Positions 1-11,562 of a DNA stretch of 64,000 bases are shown one piece after another; within the stretch, counting starts at the first letter, position 1; each line of letters starts with the position of its first letter. This DNA comes from Lepidonotus clava (lineage: Eukaryota > Annelida > Polychaeta > Phyllodocida > Polynoidae): positions 49,746,232 to 49,810,231 of the forward strand of contig OW387136.1 of NCBI GenBank assembly GCA_936440205.1. Reading direction: 5' to 3'. The notes below the pieces were generated by a model. That model did not search any database. It saw only the letters and a program-made list of their open reading frames with translations, and was not told where the DNA came from. Both the position numbers and the translations under genes were made by a program.

Positions 1-435
1 AAAAATACGCAGCCCTCAGGAGCTACACTGTACAATATTGAATGACTTATGTAACCATTTTGCTGTTGCCCCCGTGAGGCACACTGGAGACAGTCTGAAT
101 CACGCCCTACATCCCGTGTATCTAGTCCTTCCACGACCTAGTTGTCTATAATAGGTCCTTACACCCACACAGATCCGATTGGCGTCACTGGTCAGTTACA
201 AATGTGAACATTATGGATGGATTCTATCCATAGGGTAGGCTATGTATATATCCTGGACTATCCCTTCATTGGTGAAGCTAAAGCTGGCTCCTTATGTCTC
301 CCTCTTGTCACAAACCAGCAAACGCAAGCATGCTGGGATACAGGGTTGAATTCCATATTCCACTTTGCAGTAGGTCGCATTTGCGGCAGCTTCAACAAGG
401 TACTGCAAGCCATTTGCGGTTTTGATACAATCATG
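1..435. other. No gene seen
   Basis: Non-repetitive sequence at the window edge. Short open frames lack any recognisable domain. The stretch from about 340 to 435 has several TTTGCGG/GCAAATGC-like words that recur loosely near 37.75-37.87 kb, so it may belong to the same decayed repeat as the hairpin that follows. Confidence 0.4.
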
Positions 436-570
436 TTGGTATTCCCTACCACAAGCAAACCATAGAAAACCTATATAAAATCATTTTCGGTACTTGCTTG
501 TGGTACTTGCAAGTACCACAAAAGATTTTATAAAGGTTTTCTATGGTTTGCTTGTGGTCGGGGATGCCAA
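436..570. repeat. Long imperfect hairpin (fold-back element)
   Basis: Positions 436-482 are the inverse complement of 524-570 with about five mismatches over 47 bp; the shared core includes ACCACAAGCAAACCATAG. The loop contains a perfect 16-bp palindrome, GGTACTTGCAAGTACC, at 502-517. This is the usual shape of a fold-back MITE core. No coding potential. No target duplication could be assigned because the outer ends are not clear. Confidence 0.65.
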
Positions 571-1160
571 CGTGTTGGTATAAAAACCCCTATAGGTCCT
601 ATTCCACCTTGCGCTACCTTCCGCAAACAAGTTTGCGTCAGTTTGCTTGCATCTTTTCATGGTGCCGCAGGCAAATACCGTATAGTGGATTATAGCCTTA
701 ACAGTCCTGGTTTGAGAGAGTAGCGGCCTTGGCGGATGGAACTACAGTCTACACGTATCCCCCACTAATTGCGTTTGCCTTAATTACGGCTCGCTATTAG
801 TACTTAATCGTCCCTGGCTCATCCGGGAAGACACTAAGGGAGTGTGACATGGGAGGTAATCTGTAATCATTAGTAGTATAGGGAGAGATCCCGCAGGCCC
901 CGGAACCTGCATGGCTTTGTCACTACATATACCTCTTATGTAGAGTATACAGTGACACAGTGTAACGTGAATATTTGCTTAATGAAACGTATCTTTAATT
1001 TTTTTCTTTATCAAAGAAATCGTCATCAGGGCAAGCCCTGGCCTTCATGCCAATGCATGCATTTATATGTAGATACAATACAGAGTTAAGTGTGTATCTT
1101 TAATTTCAGCTGTTATGGTCCAAATAAGTAAATAAAACTCCCCAGTAACATGCTTAAAGG
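571..1160. other. No gene seen
   Basis: Mixed-composition sequence without a long open frame. Nothing recognised apart from a TATAAAAACCCC stretch near 579, which is not supported as a promoter by anything around it. Confidence 0.4.
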
Positions 1161-1162
1161 CA

Positions 1163-1166
<4 letters not shown>

Positions 1167-1258
<92 letters not shown>
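1167..1258. repeat. (TA)n-(TG)n compound microsatellite
   Basis: About 40 bp of alternating TA followed directly by about 50 bp of alternating TG. The short open frames read through it are artefacts of the dinucleotide repeat. Such tracts are length-variable and can adopt Z-DNA or cruciform forms. Confidence 0.95.
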
Positions 1259-1259
<1 letters not shown>

Positions 1260-1449
1260 TATTGCAGGACCCATTCTCTCATGTACGACTTATAGGTAGT
1301 AATACACAGATTCATGTGAAAGTAATAATGTCTGAAAGAGAAACTCAATTATCACTGCACGTAGATCGCAAGAAACTGATGAAAGTAAAGAGAAATATGA
1401 AATGTGGCGTGTTTCCGTGGTGTATAAAGATATCCATAAAGTTGTGGAA

Positions 1450-1556
1450 ATACATCCAACTCGACGACGGCTTGGTGTAGACTTGATTTATTTATTATGA
1501 TATTAAAAATCATGGTCGAATTAACATATTTCAGATTATTACATCCCTCCTCAGAA
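1450..1556 (-). repeat. Short dispersed module, hammerhead-like on the minus strand
   Basis: This stretch shares about 105 bp with 37570-37675, including GACGACGGCTTGGT. Read on the minus strand it contains CTGAGGA, then a possible short stem, then GAAAT, then a potential ATAT/ATAT stem followed by C. That order (CUGANGA, stem II, GAAA, stem III, UH) is that of hammerhead ribozymes, which are known in Penelope-like retroelements. The fit is imperfect and stem I is not evident, so the ribozyme reading is inference; the repeat itself is seen directly. Confidence 0.45.
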
Positions 1557-1559
1557 TTT

Positions 1560-1851
1560 GATTCTACTGAAATTGAATAAAGATATTTAGCACATAAGCG
1601 GTTCTCATTTAATTATGGCTTTCATGTTGTGGAATTGTGTACTTCTTCCTAAGTCCAATGGTAACTTGTTACAGAATCTATATCATACGATCTGGAGATG
1701 GCAGATCAAAGCAAACAATGCACTATTAGATGTGGGGAGGTCGACGTATTGTTTCCTTGACAATATTTTTGATGGCGTCCAATGAATGGCAGGAAAATAT
1801 TGCTGTGAAGTAAGTCTGAGTGACAAAGAAGTGTGGTAGCAGAAAGTTACT
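1560..1851. other. No gene seen
   Basis: AT-rich spacer between the module above and the first MITE. Nothing recognised. Confidence 0.4.
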
Positions 1852-2204
1852 CCCAAGCAAGAATATGATGTTATGATAACGTTATTATAATTTTTTGTTT
1901 AGTTCTGGTTTGGTTCACGATACGTTATTTTGATGGCACCCAAAAATGTCTTTAGAGCCTGACATTTTGACATTGCACTGTTATGTCATTGTGACATTCT
2001 GGTAATGTTCTTTCACTTTATAATGACATTATTAGAATGTTCTTTAATGGTAAGGTCTCAACTTCCCTAAGATATAATGTTATTGTAACATTCTTTTTCC
2101 TAAGTCTAAAGTTTACCTAAAATAATGTAACTGTTACGTAAAAGATTGGGCAGGTTACAGACTAACCAAAAAAGTATATGGTCGCAGAACGTTGCTTGCC
2201 TGGA
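1852..2204 (+). mobile_element. MITE, CCCAGC family, copy 1
   Basis: Non-autonomous DNA transposon of about 353 bp. It starts CCCAAGCAAG and ends CTTGCCTGGA, giving imperfect terminal inverted repeats. It is flanked by the dinucleotide CT on both sides (1850-1851 and 2205-2206). Inside it repeats words like ACGTTATTATAAC and ACATTCTGGTTATGTTC in both orientations, shared with the copies at 11, 49.6, 51.8, 52.8, 54.0, 55.1, 56.8, 57.7, 61.3 and 61.9 kb. No coding capacity; mobilisation would need a transposase in trans, and no autonomous relative is in this window. Confidence 0.8.
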
Positions 2205-2425
2205 CTGTTATGCTGCAACTTGTCTTGGTAGAGACTGACACTCAGTGTGTGAATATGCTCTCCATTAGGCTATAAATGACCACCATCAATACCTTTGTTT
2301 CAGTTATTTCCGATAAATAAACTAGGCATTCAGTCATCCCCAATAAGCTTAGAAACACGTGAGCCGAGAGTGGTCTTTTCGGGGTGTTCTGAAACCTGAG
2401 AAGGGGCCATTAATTAAGTCGTTAA
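2205..2425. other. No gene seen
   Basis: Short spacer between two MITEs. Nothing recognised. Confidence 0.4.
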
Positions 2426-3129
2426 GGATAGAGAGTGGTGATTAACGGGCATTTCAGTAAAATTGCAACAGTTTTGCCAATATTGCTAACTGATTGATGT
2501 ATTATACATCAAATGAAAGGGCAGATTTTTCCCTATCCAATGGTATAGATAGATTTTTAATGAAATGGGGATTAGAAAAAATATATATGAAAAAGTGAAT
2601 TTTTCACTTTTATTTTTTGAATGTCAATATCTTCATCAACGTCTACCCTGGAATTCTGAGACTTTATGGGTAATGCAAAAACATTACTGTGGAGGGAACT
2701 GTGTCTCAGATTTTTGTTTTAGGTCATACTTTTTGTTTTATGGAAAAAAACGGGTAACTTTTTAATAATTTTTTCACATTTATTTTCAATATTTTCTTTA
2801 AATTTAACTAGGACCTACATCAAAAATTTGAGACACAGTTCCCTGCGTAAGAATGTTTTAAACATATATCCAAAGTATCCAATAAGTACCTTTAATATCA
2901 AGTCAGATATCGACCTTCAAAAAATTAAAGTTAAAAACCAAATTTCTGTTTTTATCATTAATTTACTCAGTCAATTTTCATTGAACAATTTTATTTCATA
3001 TCACTTTATGTAGAGGACATATTCAAGTGTAGATATGAGAAATATTAAGCAGATATTTCAAAAATTGAATCATTGGTAATGCAAAGATGCACCTACTGAA
3101 AAAAACACCAAAATCACCACTCTCTATCC
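2426..3129. mobile_element. TTAA-flanked MITE, 704 bp
   Basis: Terminal inverted repeats begin GGATAGAGAGTGGTGATT on the left and match 18 of 18 bases on the right; a further shared word, TTCAGTA, follows at each end. The element is bracketed by TTAA at 2422-2425 and 3130-3133, a target duplication typical of the piggyBac and Kolobok superfamilies. An internal inverted repeat of about 40 bp, centred on AACTGTGTCTCA, lies at about 2685-2730 and 2805-2845. No transposase fragment seen; the 61-66 aa open frames inside it are not meaningful. Confidence 0.8.
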
Positions 3130-3137
3130 TTAAGTGG

Positions 3138-3735
3138 ATTTGCCTGCTCCCACAAAACACCTCCAAAAAGTCAATGGGTCTTTTTTCACTGTCATTGGCG
3201 AATGGAATGGGCCTAAATGTACCCCAAAAAAAGAATTGTGGCCACTCAGCGGCCGATACTTTGGTTTTCTAAATCAGGCTCAAGCATAACATATGGGGAA
3301 GAAATAGCAGTTTTACTCATTCTAGGAAAGGACGCTTTTAAAGAAAAATGGAGTGCTCCATATATAGGTCGCAATTAAGGCACTTAGTACCCAAAAATGA
3401 TTATAATTTTGAATTACATTGAAGCAACTCCCCCCTCCATCTGTCTCCTCTATGGCCGAGATTCTTACCCGTTAAGGTAAGAGATGAGTAGCAGTGACTG
3501 ATAAACTGAAACTTAAATTCCCGCTGTCCCTTTGCCTCAAATTGTATATCAGTTAGGTCTTCTGTAAGCTAACACTGTAACAGTATTTGCTCTTTGCCAA
3601 TGACACCTAGGACTTCCGAGATTTATTGTTAATGCAAACCAAATCTGCAGTCAAAGGCAAATGTCCGCGATGGCTTCAGAAGCCACTTACACTGGCTTCC
3701 CTGTATAACAGAACAACTAGGCATTTCCTTTTTCT
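3138..3735. other. No gene seen
   Basis: AT-rich non-repetitive sequence. Nothing recognised. Confidence 0.4.
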
Positions 3736-3737
3736 AA

Positions 3738-3838
3738 AGCTTGTATTCCACATTTAGATTTTGGTCCAATTTAAAAGAAAACGACTCTGGGTATCAAGTT
3801 TGAATATAGACATGTTATATCACTAGAAAGGCTTCACA
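3738..3838 (+). mobile_element. Partial MITE related to 18822-19016
   Basis: The left end reads GCTTGTATTCCACAT and then AGATTTTGG, matching the terminus of the 18.8 kb element. Downstream, ATATCACTAG and GGTATCAAG match that element's interior. The right terminus is missing, so this is a fragment. Confidence 0.5.
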
Positions 3839-4740
3839 ATTCACATGAGAATGTTATATATATGTATGGTTTCATATGCCAAAGAAAATGAAAACAATTC
3901 AAAACAAAACAAGTACAAAATCCCCTACATCAAATTGCTATGTGGCATACAGCCACAAAAGGTGACCCTTTAAAATTCCATAATCAGGTCAGTGACGTCA
4001 CGAGCCTAGCCCCTGGAGGGGAGAATCGGGTTTCTGTCCGTCGCTGATGGCCGGCAGGACCAGATTTCCCCTGTGCACCCCCCCCCCCCCGCCACCCCCT
4101 TGACCCATCTGAGGGGTGGGGAGGGGCACTCACTCTTCGCAAAAGGGGAAAGCTACTGTTTTACAAGATCTATCTCAGAATAGATTCTGCTATGTAGGGC
4201 ACTAACTTCCCTTTTTTTAAAAATACTTTCATCATATCCTGGTATACAATTTGGCATATAATGTATATATGCTAGTTTTCGTTGTATTTCCAGCTTACAA
4301 TAGTAGAGCATCAGTCCTTTCTCAACAATGTAGTAATTCATACACAACCCAAATCAACAGTGAATCTTACCTATACCACTTTGTACCTACATTATAAGTT
4401 TACTACGCCCTGCGACTCAAAGGTAGTCCAGTGTGTTTGCTGTCAAGGTCTAAAAGGTCGACCAAGAGGCACCTACGGTGCAGAGATCATTCTCAGGTGG
4501 AGAATTGGACTACACTACAGAAATACAGAAACTACTTGGGCATAAAATAGGGGAATGCTTTTAGGTCCTGAAAACTTTAGCTTTTTCTTTTCACACAATC
4601 TGTGTTCCATTTCAAGATAAAATGCCCCCTCACTGCCCCGTCCCCGCTGCCCAGCTTCCCTCTCCCTCCCTCTCCTTCTATCCCTTCCCTAGCCATTCCC
4701 CATCGGCACCTGGTGCCCCCCCCCCCCCACCTACTCCCCA
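3839..4740. other. No gene seen; C-rich tracts
   Basis: Two poly-C runs (about 4078-4090 and 4716-4725) set in pyrimidine-rich sequence. The 87-aa open frame at 4282-4545 on the plus strand shows no recognisable domain. No other features supported. Confidence 0.4.
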
Positions 4741-5540
4741 CCTACCTGACAGGCTAACGGCAGGTCCGTAATTGATCTGAATATCCATTTTCGATTTGGC
4801 GGGATTCAGAATTCATGAGGAGACTCGTGTAGGGGCGGTGGCAGTTTACCCGGCTGGTATCGACAACTGCGCAGCTTGGCTGGGCCAAGTGTCTAGCTCC
4901 ATTCGGCCAGTGCAAATTTACTTTGAGATTTTTTTGCAATCTGGGAGATTAATTGGATCTATTTGTATATAATATCACATTTAAACGAACCTGCTATGTA
5001 GGTGCCAATATGGATTATTTAAAATGTTCAATTCTGAATTTTGTCTCAATGTTGTGGTTGATTGTGTGGAAATAAATTCCACGTAAAGCAAATGGAGCTT
5101 GAGCCTTCCATGTTAGTGGTATAGGTAAAGAATTCCTATCTGCACGAAATACAGCAGAAGGGGCCAATCTCCATAGGATACATTTGATTTAACTCTCAGG
5201 AGGAATATTTCCAAGTGAAATTTATCGAGCATGGCGTTGGTAATAAGAAATAACTATGGTTGTGATACATTAAGAACATTCCATGTGTAGACACAGTAAT
5301 GAGACTTTAAGATTTGGTCGGTTACATGTGTATGTATTTTCAAAATTGACATGATTCAGAATTCTTGAGGACATTCGTGTGGTGGGAGGTTTACCCAGCT
5401 GGTATCGACAACTGCAGGCAGGGCCCGGATGTTCATCTTTCTTTGCTAGTGTTAGAAGTACAAGATTCTTTCCTTCATGAAACATCTGCAGGAGGGATCA
5501 ATCTTCAATAACTATGTATTCAATGATGTGCTGGAGTTAA

Positions 5541-5761
5541 AAGTCCCATGCCCACTAGGTGATTTTGATCAGAGTCGGCCAATCCATTGGTGCTAAAATT
5601 GGCCGACTCTGAGACGGACGATTTTAGTGCCGACTCATATCAAACATGTATATTTCAATATTACATACTAACTGGTTTTCTGAATCAGTGACGATTTTAC
5701 CAGTGATTCTGCCTGTTGCACTTTGCTGGTTGCTAGGAAAATCGCCTAATGGGTGTGGGGC
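5541..5761. mobile_element. TTAA-type MITE with inner hairpin
   Basis: Bracketed by TTAA at 5537-5540 and 5762-5765. The ends are imperfect inverted repeats (AAGTCCCATGCCCACTAGG against GCCCCACACCCATTAGG, each followed by a GATTTT word). Inside is a perfect 13-bp stem, AGAGTCGGCCAAT, at 5571-5583 and 5598-5610 with a 14-nt loop. The terminal motif CACTAGG-GATT is shared with the 18.6 kb element. Confidence 0.65.
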
Positions 5762-6132
5762 TTAAAGCTCAGGAAACCTTACACATAATTGCAGGATGGA
5801 TATTTCCGAATGAAATTCAGGGAGCATAATGTTTGATCAAGAAATAATTAGTATTTTTAAGTAAGATTGGTGTGTATTGGAGTATTTTTAAGTAAGATTG
5901 GTGTGTTTCAGATGTGAAGATATGCATTTTCGATTTGGCTGGATTCAGAATTCATTAGACGACTTGTGCTGGGGAGGCAGATTTACCAGGCTGGTATCGC
6001 CAGCTGCAGGCAGGACTGGGGCAGAATTAACTGAGATTGCATTAGGATTTCAGTTTGCCTCAAGAAAGAATTATGGTAGATACATCTGAAGAGAAGAACA
6101 TCTGAAGTATAGACACAGATATGAGACTTTAA

Positions 6133-6482
6133 AGGGAGTCAAAAGCAATGTTGTGTCAAAATATGACAACATTTTCCAAACTTACAAACTATGAAAATAC
6201 AGTCTAAGAATCTAAATTAAGCAACTGGTACAGTATAAATCATGGTAGCTAACTATAACTACTTGAGTTCCATAATAATCATGTCATTTATGCCTGAAGA
6301 CAGCAAACCATTTTTGGTGGGTCACCAAAAATGACCAGGGACTAGTTTTTATGTATTTTAATGTATTTTAAGTCTGTATTCACAGTCTATACTTTACCAC
6401 AGGCCTAGGTTATGGCCATAGAAGATATTTCAATAGTTAACAGAATTTGAAAATTTTTGACCCTTCATTGCTTTGGTAACCT
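6133..6482. mobile_element. TTAA-type MITE, AGGGAG family
   Basis: Starts AGGGAGTCAAAAGCAATG directly after TTAA (6129-6132). The right end carries CATTGCTTTGGTAACC, an imperfect inverse of the left, followed by TTCAA in place of TTAA. The right half matches 33185-33277. The same terminal plan (AGGGAGCCAAAACC) is seen in the 39.6 kb element. Confidence 0.7.
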
Positions 6483-6620
6483 TCAAGACTCTGTCTGTTA
6501 AATGTGTTTTCAAATTGACATGATTAAGGTTTCGGGTCGGGATGGTGGGTTTACCCTGGTGGTATTGACAACTGCAATCAATGATCGAACAAGTGTCTAC
6601 ATAAAGGCTTTATTCTACTG

Positions 6621-7555
6621 GCAGATTTTACTCCTGATTTAAAAAATCAGCAGTTGGAATATTGGTCAATCATAAACATGTTATATACCAGCTGATTAGA
6701 AAGGGTTTTTAATTCTGGAGCTGGGGCATGGGTCTTTGAGGTTTTCTACAATCTGATCAAGTAGTAATTATTATTATAATTATCATGTGAATTATAATAC
6801 TTGTAGACAAGTCTAATTTCTCCTTTGCTATTCACGATACCACTTGCTGTTTTGAATTGTGTCTGCATATACTTGATATTTTTAAAGGTTATTCTGAAAG
6901 ATTGTATCAGATATTTCTGTTGACAAGATGTGTCAAAATTAACATGCAGGCAGCAGGGAACTGTCATTATATTTGTGTGTCTATATAGTCTCACTAGCAA
7001 AAATAATGCCTCCTTTAAATCTACTTAAAACAATTCACCAGATGTTGCATATTTTGTCACATCATACTAGTTGAATGCATTTTTCAGGTCTGTTTGCCTT
7101 TTGAGATTACTGTCTCTGTAGCCCTGTAGTGACTAGTAGACTCCACTGCCCTTTAATTGACCTTGTAGAAGGCTCCAGTCAAAAATGAGCTGCTATGGCA
7201 AGCCCAATGGGTATGTTAGAGGAAGGGTTTCTACCCTGGTGACATCTCTCCATAGTAAAACAGTATTTTCCCACTGCAAAACCATGTATTATTCATTTTT
7301 TTTCTAAATATTACTCCATGGGAGAACACTGTTTTAAAAATGGCTAAGTGTCCTGTGGACACCTTGAGTGTTCTAGGGTTTCTGAGGCTCCTCTCTGGGT
7401 GTCCTGGGCCATGGGGATGGACAGGAAATCCAGGACGCTGTATTTGGTGTATTCTGTGTATTCTGCTTGCCTGTGTATTCAAACTGCCATGGAAAACGCC
7501 GTTCTTCTGATCGAAGAACACTGTCTCTCAGATGGAAATATAGTTTTTGATTCAT
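6621..7555. other. No gene seen
   Basis: Non-repetitive sequence. Overlapping 64-96 aa frames around 7231-7570 on both strands have no recognisable domain. Confidence 0.4.
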
Positions 7556-7558
7556 CAG

Positions 7559-7842
7559 GCTTGCCATAGCCTTCCACTTCCTAACCTTGTTTCCCGATTT
7601 TACCCATTTCGCTTGCCATAGCTTCCAGTACCCACCCTTGCTTTCTCAATTTTGCCTGTTCTGCTTGGCAAAGCTACCATAACGCACCCTTGTTTTCTGA
7701 ATGTTACCCATTCCAATTGTAATAGCTTCCATCACCCACCCTTGTTTCCCAATTTTGTCTGTTCTCCTTGCCAAAGCTTCCATAACGCACCCCTATCTTC
7801 AGATTTTACCTATTTGGCTTCCCATAGCCTCCCACTACCCCC
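7559..7842. repeat. 52-bp minisatellite, about 5.5 units
   Basis: Consecutive units begin CTTGCCATAGC, CTTGGCAAAGC, ATTGTAATAGC and similar, and each ends in a TTTTACCCATT- or TTTTGCCTGTT-like word. Unit length is about 52 bp. Units are diverged. The plus-strand 67-aa open frame across it is a by-product of the repeat. Confidence 0.8.
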
Positions 7843-8875
7843 TGTGACAGGTTAGTCCCAGCATTCAGCTACCCTCTAATGAGTTGCTGCCACGGGCCTT
7901 TCCAACCAACACTTACAACTGTGGCAGCTGTGACAGTTCTACGTCTACCTCCCAAAGCCTGGCCGCCACCCTGGCTTACCCTCTGTGGGGCCCAATAGAA
8001 TTGGTAGGGGTTTAACTCTTTAGACTCTTGGAAATTGGGATAAGGAGAGATTATTTCCCCTAGACTTGCCCAAGATTTTCATTTCATTGTATTGGAAATG
8101 TGTGGCATTAATGAAATGTCAACAAATAAATGTTAATGAGTTTGCCAAAAAGGAATTGGATGATACGGACTATTATTACACGAGCTTTTATTTAGGGCCC
8201 GAAACAACAGGGGATCCAACATGAGGATTTGAACCCTTTAGAACCTTCCTATTTTGGATAAGGAAGGCTTCGTTTTACGAGAATTTTACAAGTTGGAACA
8301 CTGGAAAATCTGGAATCATTTAAACGGCCTAAATTTCTATCAGTTGACCAGGGAACCCCTCTGCCTCGTCCCCACACCCCTAAATTTCTATCAGTACCAG
8401 TATTTTTAAATTTCATGTCACGAAGCATAAAACCTTATCAATTAACCAGATGATATTCTGTGTGATCTAGAAAGCCACAAGACCGGGGTCATGGCAAACT
8501 CTTCTGTCTAGCTTAGCGCCTGCCAAATTTTAATTGAATTTCTTCTTCTCAAGGCTTTCTCCTCCTCTATTTCCTCTCACTTTCCCAGAGTATCCCTCCA
8601 TTGATCATTTCATGACAGTTCTATCCTTTGTCAGTCTATTATTCACTATAGCACGTGCCATGTGACAACTGCATAATTCATTTGTGATATTCAGATATCA
8701 AGGAAGATAATAAAAACAAATGATTGAGACCACTCATAAGCATAACAATGACAAATCAAAATGGCAGAATTACAAAATGACAAGAAGTTGAGATCTTACT
8801 ACAACCTAAATAAAATAGCAGTGAAATTCACAGATCAGTTTGGTTAAGGAAAGGGCAAGTATGACCTGAACATAA
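7843..8875. other. No gene seen
   Basis: AT-rich sequence with no long frame. A GGATTTGAACCC word near 8225 resembles an inverted tRNA B box, but no A box lies at the right distance. Confidence 0.4.
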
Positions 8876-8879
8876 CATT

Positions 8880-9165
8880 ACCCTCCTTTCCTCCAGGCGT
8901 CCTGCATCACTTCACGGCCGGAAGCGGAACCACTTGGTGCTGCGCGGTCACACCCGAAGCGCGCGTGCGCACTCACGGCCTTTAAGCCGCGGGCGAGAAA
9001 CCACGTGGTCGCCCCGCGGGACCTGACGAGATGTGACGAGAAGTGACGAGATGTGAATGTCGACACTGGGAGGCTAATAGAAGTGTTAGTGGGGCAGGCA
9101 AGATGGCGGCATCCGGACTTCCGGGTCAATTCAGGGGAATAAAGAGCGGTATCAATGCGGGAGAG
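8880..9165 (+). promoter_or_regulatory. CpG-rich promoter-like block
   Basis: GC- and CpG-rich island in an AT-rich setting. It contains an NRF1-like GCGCGTGCGCAC (about 8959-8970), a canonical YY1 core AAGATGGCGGC (9100-9110), and an ETS-type ACTTCCGG just downstream (about 9117-9124). In vertebrates, YY1 cores in this orientation sit just downstream of the start site of TATA-less genes and often contain the initiator ATG. The motifs are seen directly; promoter activity and plus-strand direction are inferred. A poly-G run follows at about 9175-9195. Confidence 0.5.
9103..9165 (+). CDS. Possible first coding exon (speculative)
   Basis: The ATG inside the YY1 core opens a frame reading MAASGLPGQFRGIKSG and onward for 21 codons to a possible donor, GAG/GTAGAA. 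This would suit a short first exon of a housekeeping gene whose later exons lie elsewhere. The donor is a weak match, the peptide is not recognised, and no acceptor or second exon was found in the window. The frame could equally be chance within a CpG island. Confidence 0.22.
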
Positions 9166-9199
9166 GTAGAATGTGGGGGGGGGGGGGGGGGGGGGCTTA

Positions 9200-9880
9200 A
9201 TTCGTACTTTACTCCCTAGGGGGATGTCTTAAAGAGACGTTTAAGCTATAGGGCACAAGAAAAAACTCAGAAAAAATGAACAAGGATAATTTTACCTTTC
9301 ATCTGAAAGTATGTGATAGCAGACATGTATATGAAATACATATATGTATATAATACTTTGCAGTATATATGCATTATCTTGCCTGATTAATGTAACATAA
9401 TTATTATGTTGGACAAAAAGATTATATTCCGCAGCAATCCAGATCAGTATGTATACATAGATTGGATTACAGATAATATATATTTTTCATTGCAAATATG
9501 TGATATTGAAAGAACGCTCCGTCAAACGATTAGCAATGTAATTTCCAAAACAAGATTATGTAAGTAAAGGATGTATTTTACTAGACGATCTGATTCAAGA
9601 TTTCAAAAGTCGGCAGTGGGAATATGAATTCATCGCGCATATTATGCTATGTATTAATTATCCGAAGTAGTTTTAATTCTATTTTCGTTCTCTCTCATAT
9701 GATATGGATGCATGGTCGCTTCTCAAATTACTGGTGTAAAATTACCGGCCAGTGGGAAATTAGGATCTTTCAGTGGAATATACGGCTTTGTAGATAACAA
9801 GCGCCTTCGGCGCTTAGAGTGTAAAAACAAAATTCGAAATTTAAAAGATATAAATGACTAAGAAGAACCACCTGAGAGCA
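9200..9880. other. No gene seen
   Basis: AT-rich sequence. A 7-bp hairpin, AAGCGCCTTCGGCGCTT, lies at 9799-9815. Nothing else recognised. Confidence 0.4.
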
Positions 9881-10860
9881 GCGGCTGGGGGCCTTGTGTG
9901 CGAGGATGCATCCTCCAGGGCCGGCCAAGCCGCCGCCCACCCTCCCCCACCCTCACCACCACACACCCCTTCGTGTCCACGCTGCCGCAATCGTCACCTC
10001 GATACGAGAGTGTTCTCTGCACTGTAGCTGCCACTGGGCTCGGCCCCGGTCAGTCATGAGCGACCAGCAGAAACCGCGGGGACTATTTATGGGCCCATAA
10101 TAATGAGGCCGCATAGTAATAATAGCCACGGGTGGCGAGTTTTCTTCCTACATAGCAGAGAGTACTCTCTCGGACTATTTTCCCGGAGCGGAGGTGCGAG
10201 CGCCGCAGAGTGCTTCGTGTCCAGTGGGTTCGGCCTCGTGCACCGTGACTCACACCACGCCGCACACACCACGCGGTGCGAGGGGTTCTCACTGGTGGGT
10301 CCCCTTGAAACTACCTTGTTTAGATAAAAGGGATGTGGGGCCTCTTGAAACTCATAATTTATGCAAGACTCAGCTGGTCCCCTCAGTCCCCTCATTACAG
10401 TGTTTACAGATCCGTAGTACAGATGGAGTGGCTGGTCCCCTATGGCACCGCTGGTTACTGGTGGCACACAGTGTGGAGCAAGAGGTCTGCACGTGCCGAA
10501 GCAACAAAGATTTAGAATATGTAGGGTAACAATATTGGCTCGAGGTGACGGTGAGGGAGCGAGAGGTTCATTATGAGCACGGCCCTGATGGTTCTCTTGA
10601 GTACACCCATAAAACAACCAACTTTACCAATAGCGGAAAATGGTCTACGACCTACCTGGGAGCGTTTTCTGGGGGAGAACGACCCCACTCTTCATTATTT
10701 ACCAGAATGGAAAACTGGAGCAGGGGAGCAGACATTATTTAGTGGCCGTCTGAGTGGGTTGGGAGTGATATTTAGGAGGGTGTTGACTGGGTGTGGGGGG
10801 CGAAATGAGAGGAGGGAGGCAGGGACCTGAGCGGAATTCTCCGAACCACGGATGGCGGAT
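9880..10860. other. CpG-rich region, function unknown
   Basis: GC-rich and CpG-rich for about 450 bp, then mixed. Two loosely similar blocks (about 10005-10050 and 10205-10250) share a CAGTGGGTTCGGCC-like word. Open frames up to 176 aa on the minus strand exist but have low complexity and no domain. It could be a CpG-island continuation of the 8.9 kb block or an unrelated repeat. Confidence 0.3.
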
Positions 10861-11562
10861 TTCTTGAGCTTTACCTACAGGTTAGCCAAGATCAGGATGC
10901 TTGCTGGGTAATATGTAGACACATCATAAGGCTGAAGCATAGTAATCTTCACGAATCATATTATTTTTAACAATTTAACATAAATAAAATCTAGCGAATA
11001 ATATTTTCTGAATTTGTACCAAAATACTTCATTTGTGAGAAAATGTTGAAACCTGTATAGACCCGGCCGGAGGTGTGATGTTATAATAATGTTGCAGCAA
11101 ATTTCTGTGTTGGTTCTTGTTACGTTCTTTTGATGACTCCCAATCATGTCCCTGCAACCTACTGACCTACTCCTGTGACGTTACACTGCGATGTTATTAT
11201 AACAATCTGATTATGTTCTTCAACCTAAACAGAATGTTCTTATAACAGAATGTTCATATAACATTCTGTTTGGGTTTCGTCCTAACCTCACCCTAACCTC
11301 ACCAAAAATAATGCTACAATAACATTCTTTTTTTTTTTTTCTTTTTTTTTTTTTATTTCGAGTTTTTTATACAGGTCACAATTCAAACTAGTGTCTGATC
11401 TCCCATTGCAATCCTGTTAACTATTTACAACATAATTATCAAAATGCATCAGATACAATCAACAAATTGTCCATAAGATAGGCCTATATACAATATGTAC
11501 ATCATAGAATAATGTAATGAGATGATATGAGATGAATTACAATTCAATATTCAAGTAAATCT

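Larger units (their letters stand above)
4745..6620. repeat. Diverged tandem array, about 550-590 bp period
   Basis: The phrase GATTCAGAATTC recurs at about 4803, 5352 and 5940, each time followed about 50 bp later by CTGGTATCGACAACTGC or a close variant; a fourth, weaker copy lies at about 6520-6570. Flanking words such as GGATATTTCC also recur at the same spacing. The units are strongly diverged, so the array is old. Two TTAA-type MITEs (5541-5761 and 6133-6482) are inserted in it. Confidence 0.7.

Noticed and set aside
579-600. TATA-box promoter (TATAAAAACCCC)
   Set aside because: No initiator, CpG content or downstream frame supports it.
10087-10617. 176-codon open frame on the minus strand
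   Set aside because: GC-rich with open shadow frames on both strands and no domain; composition explains it.
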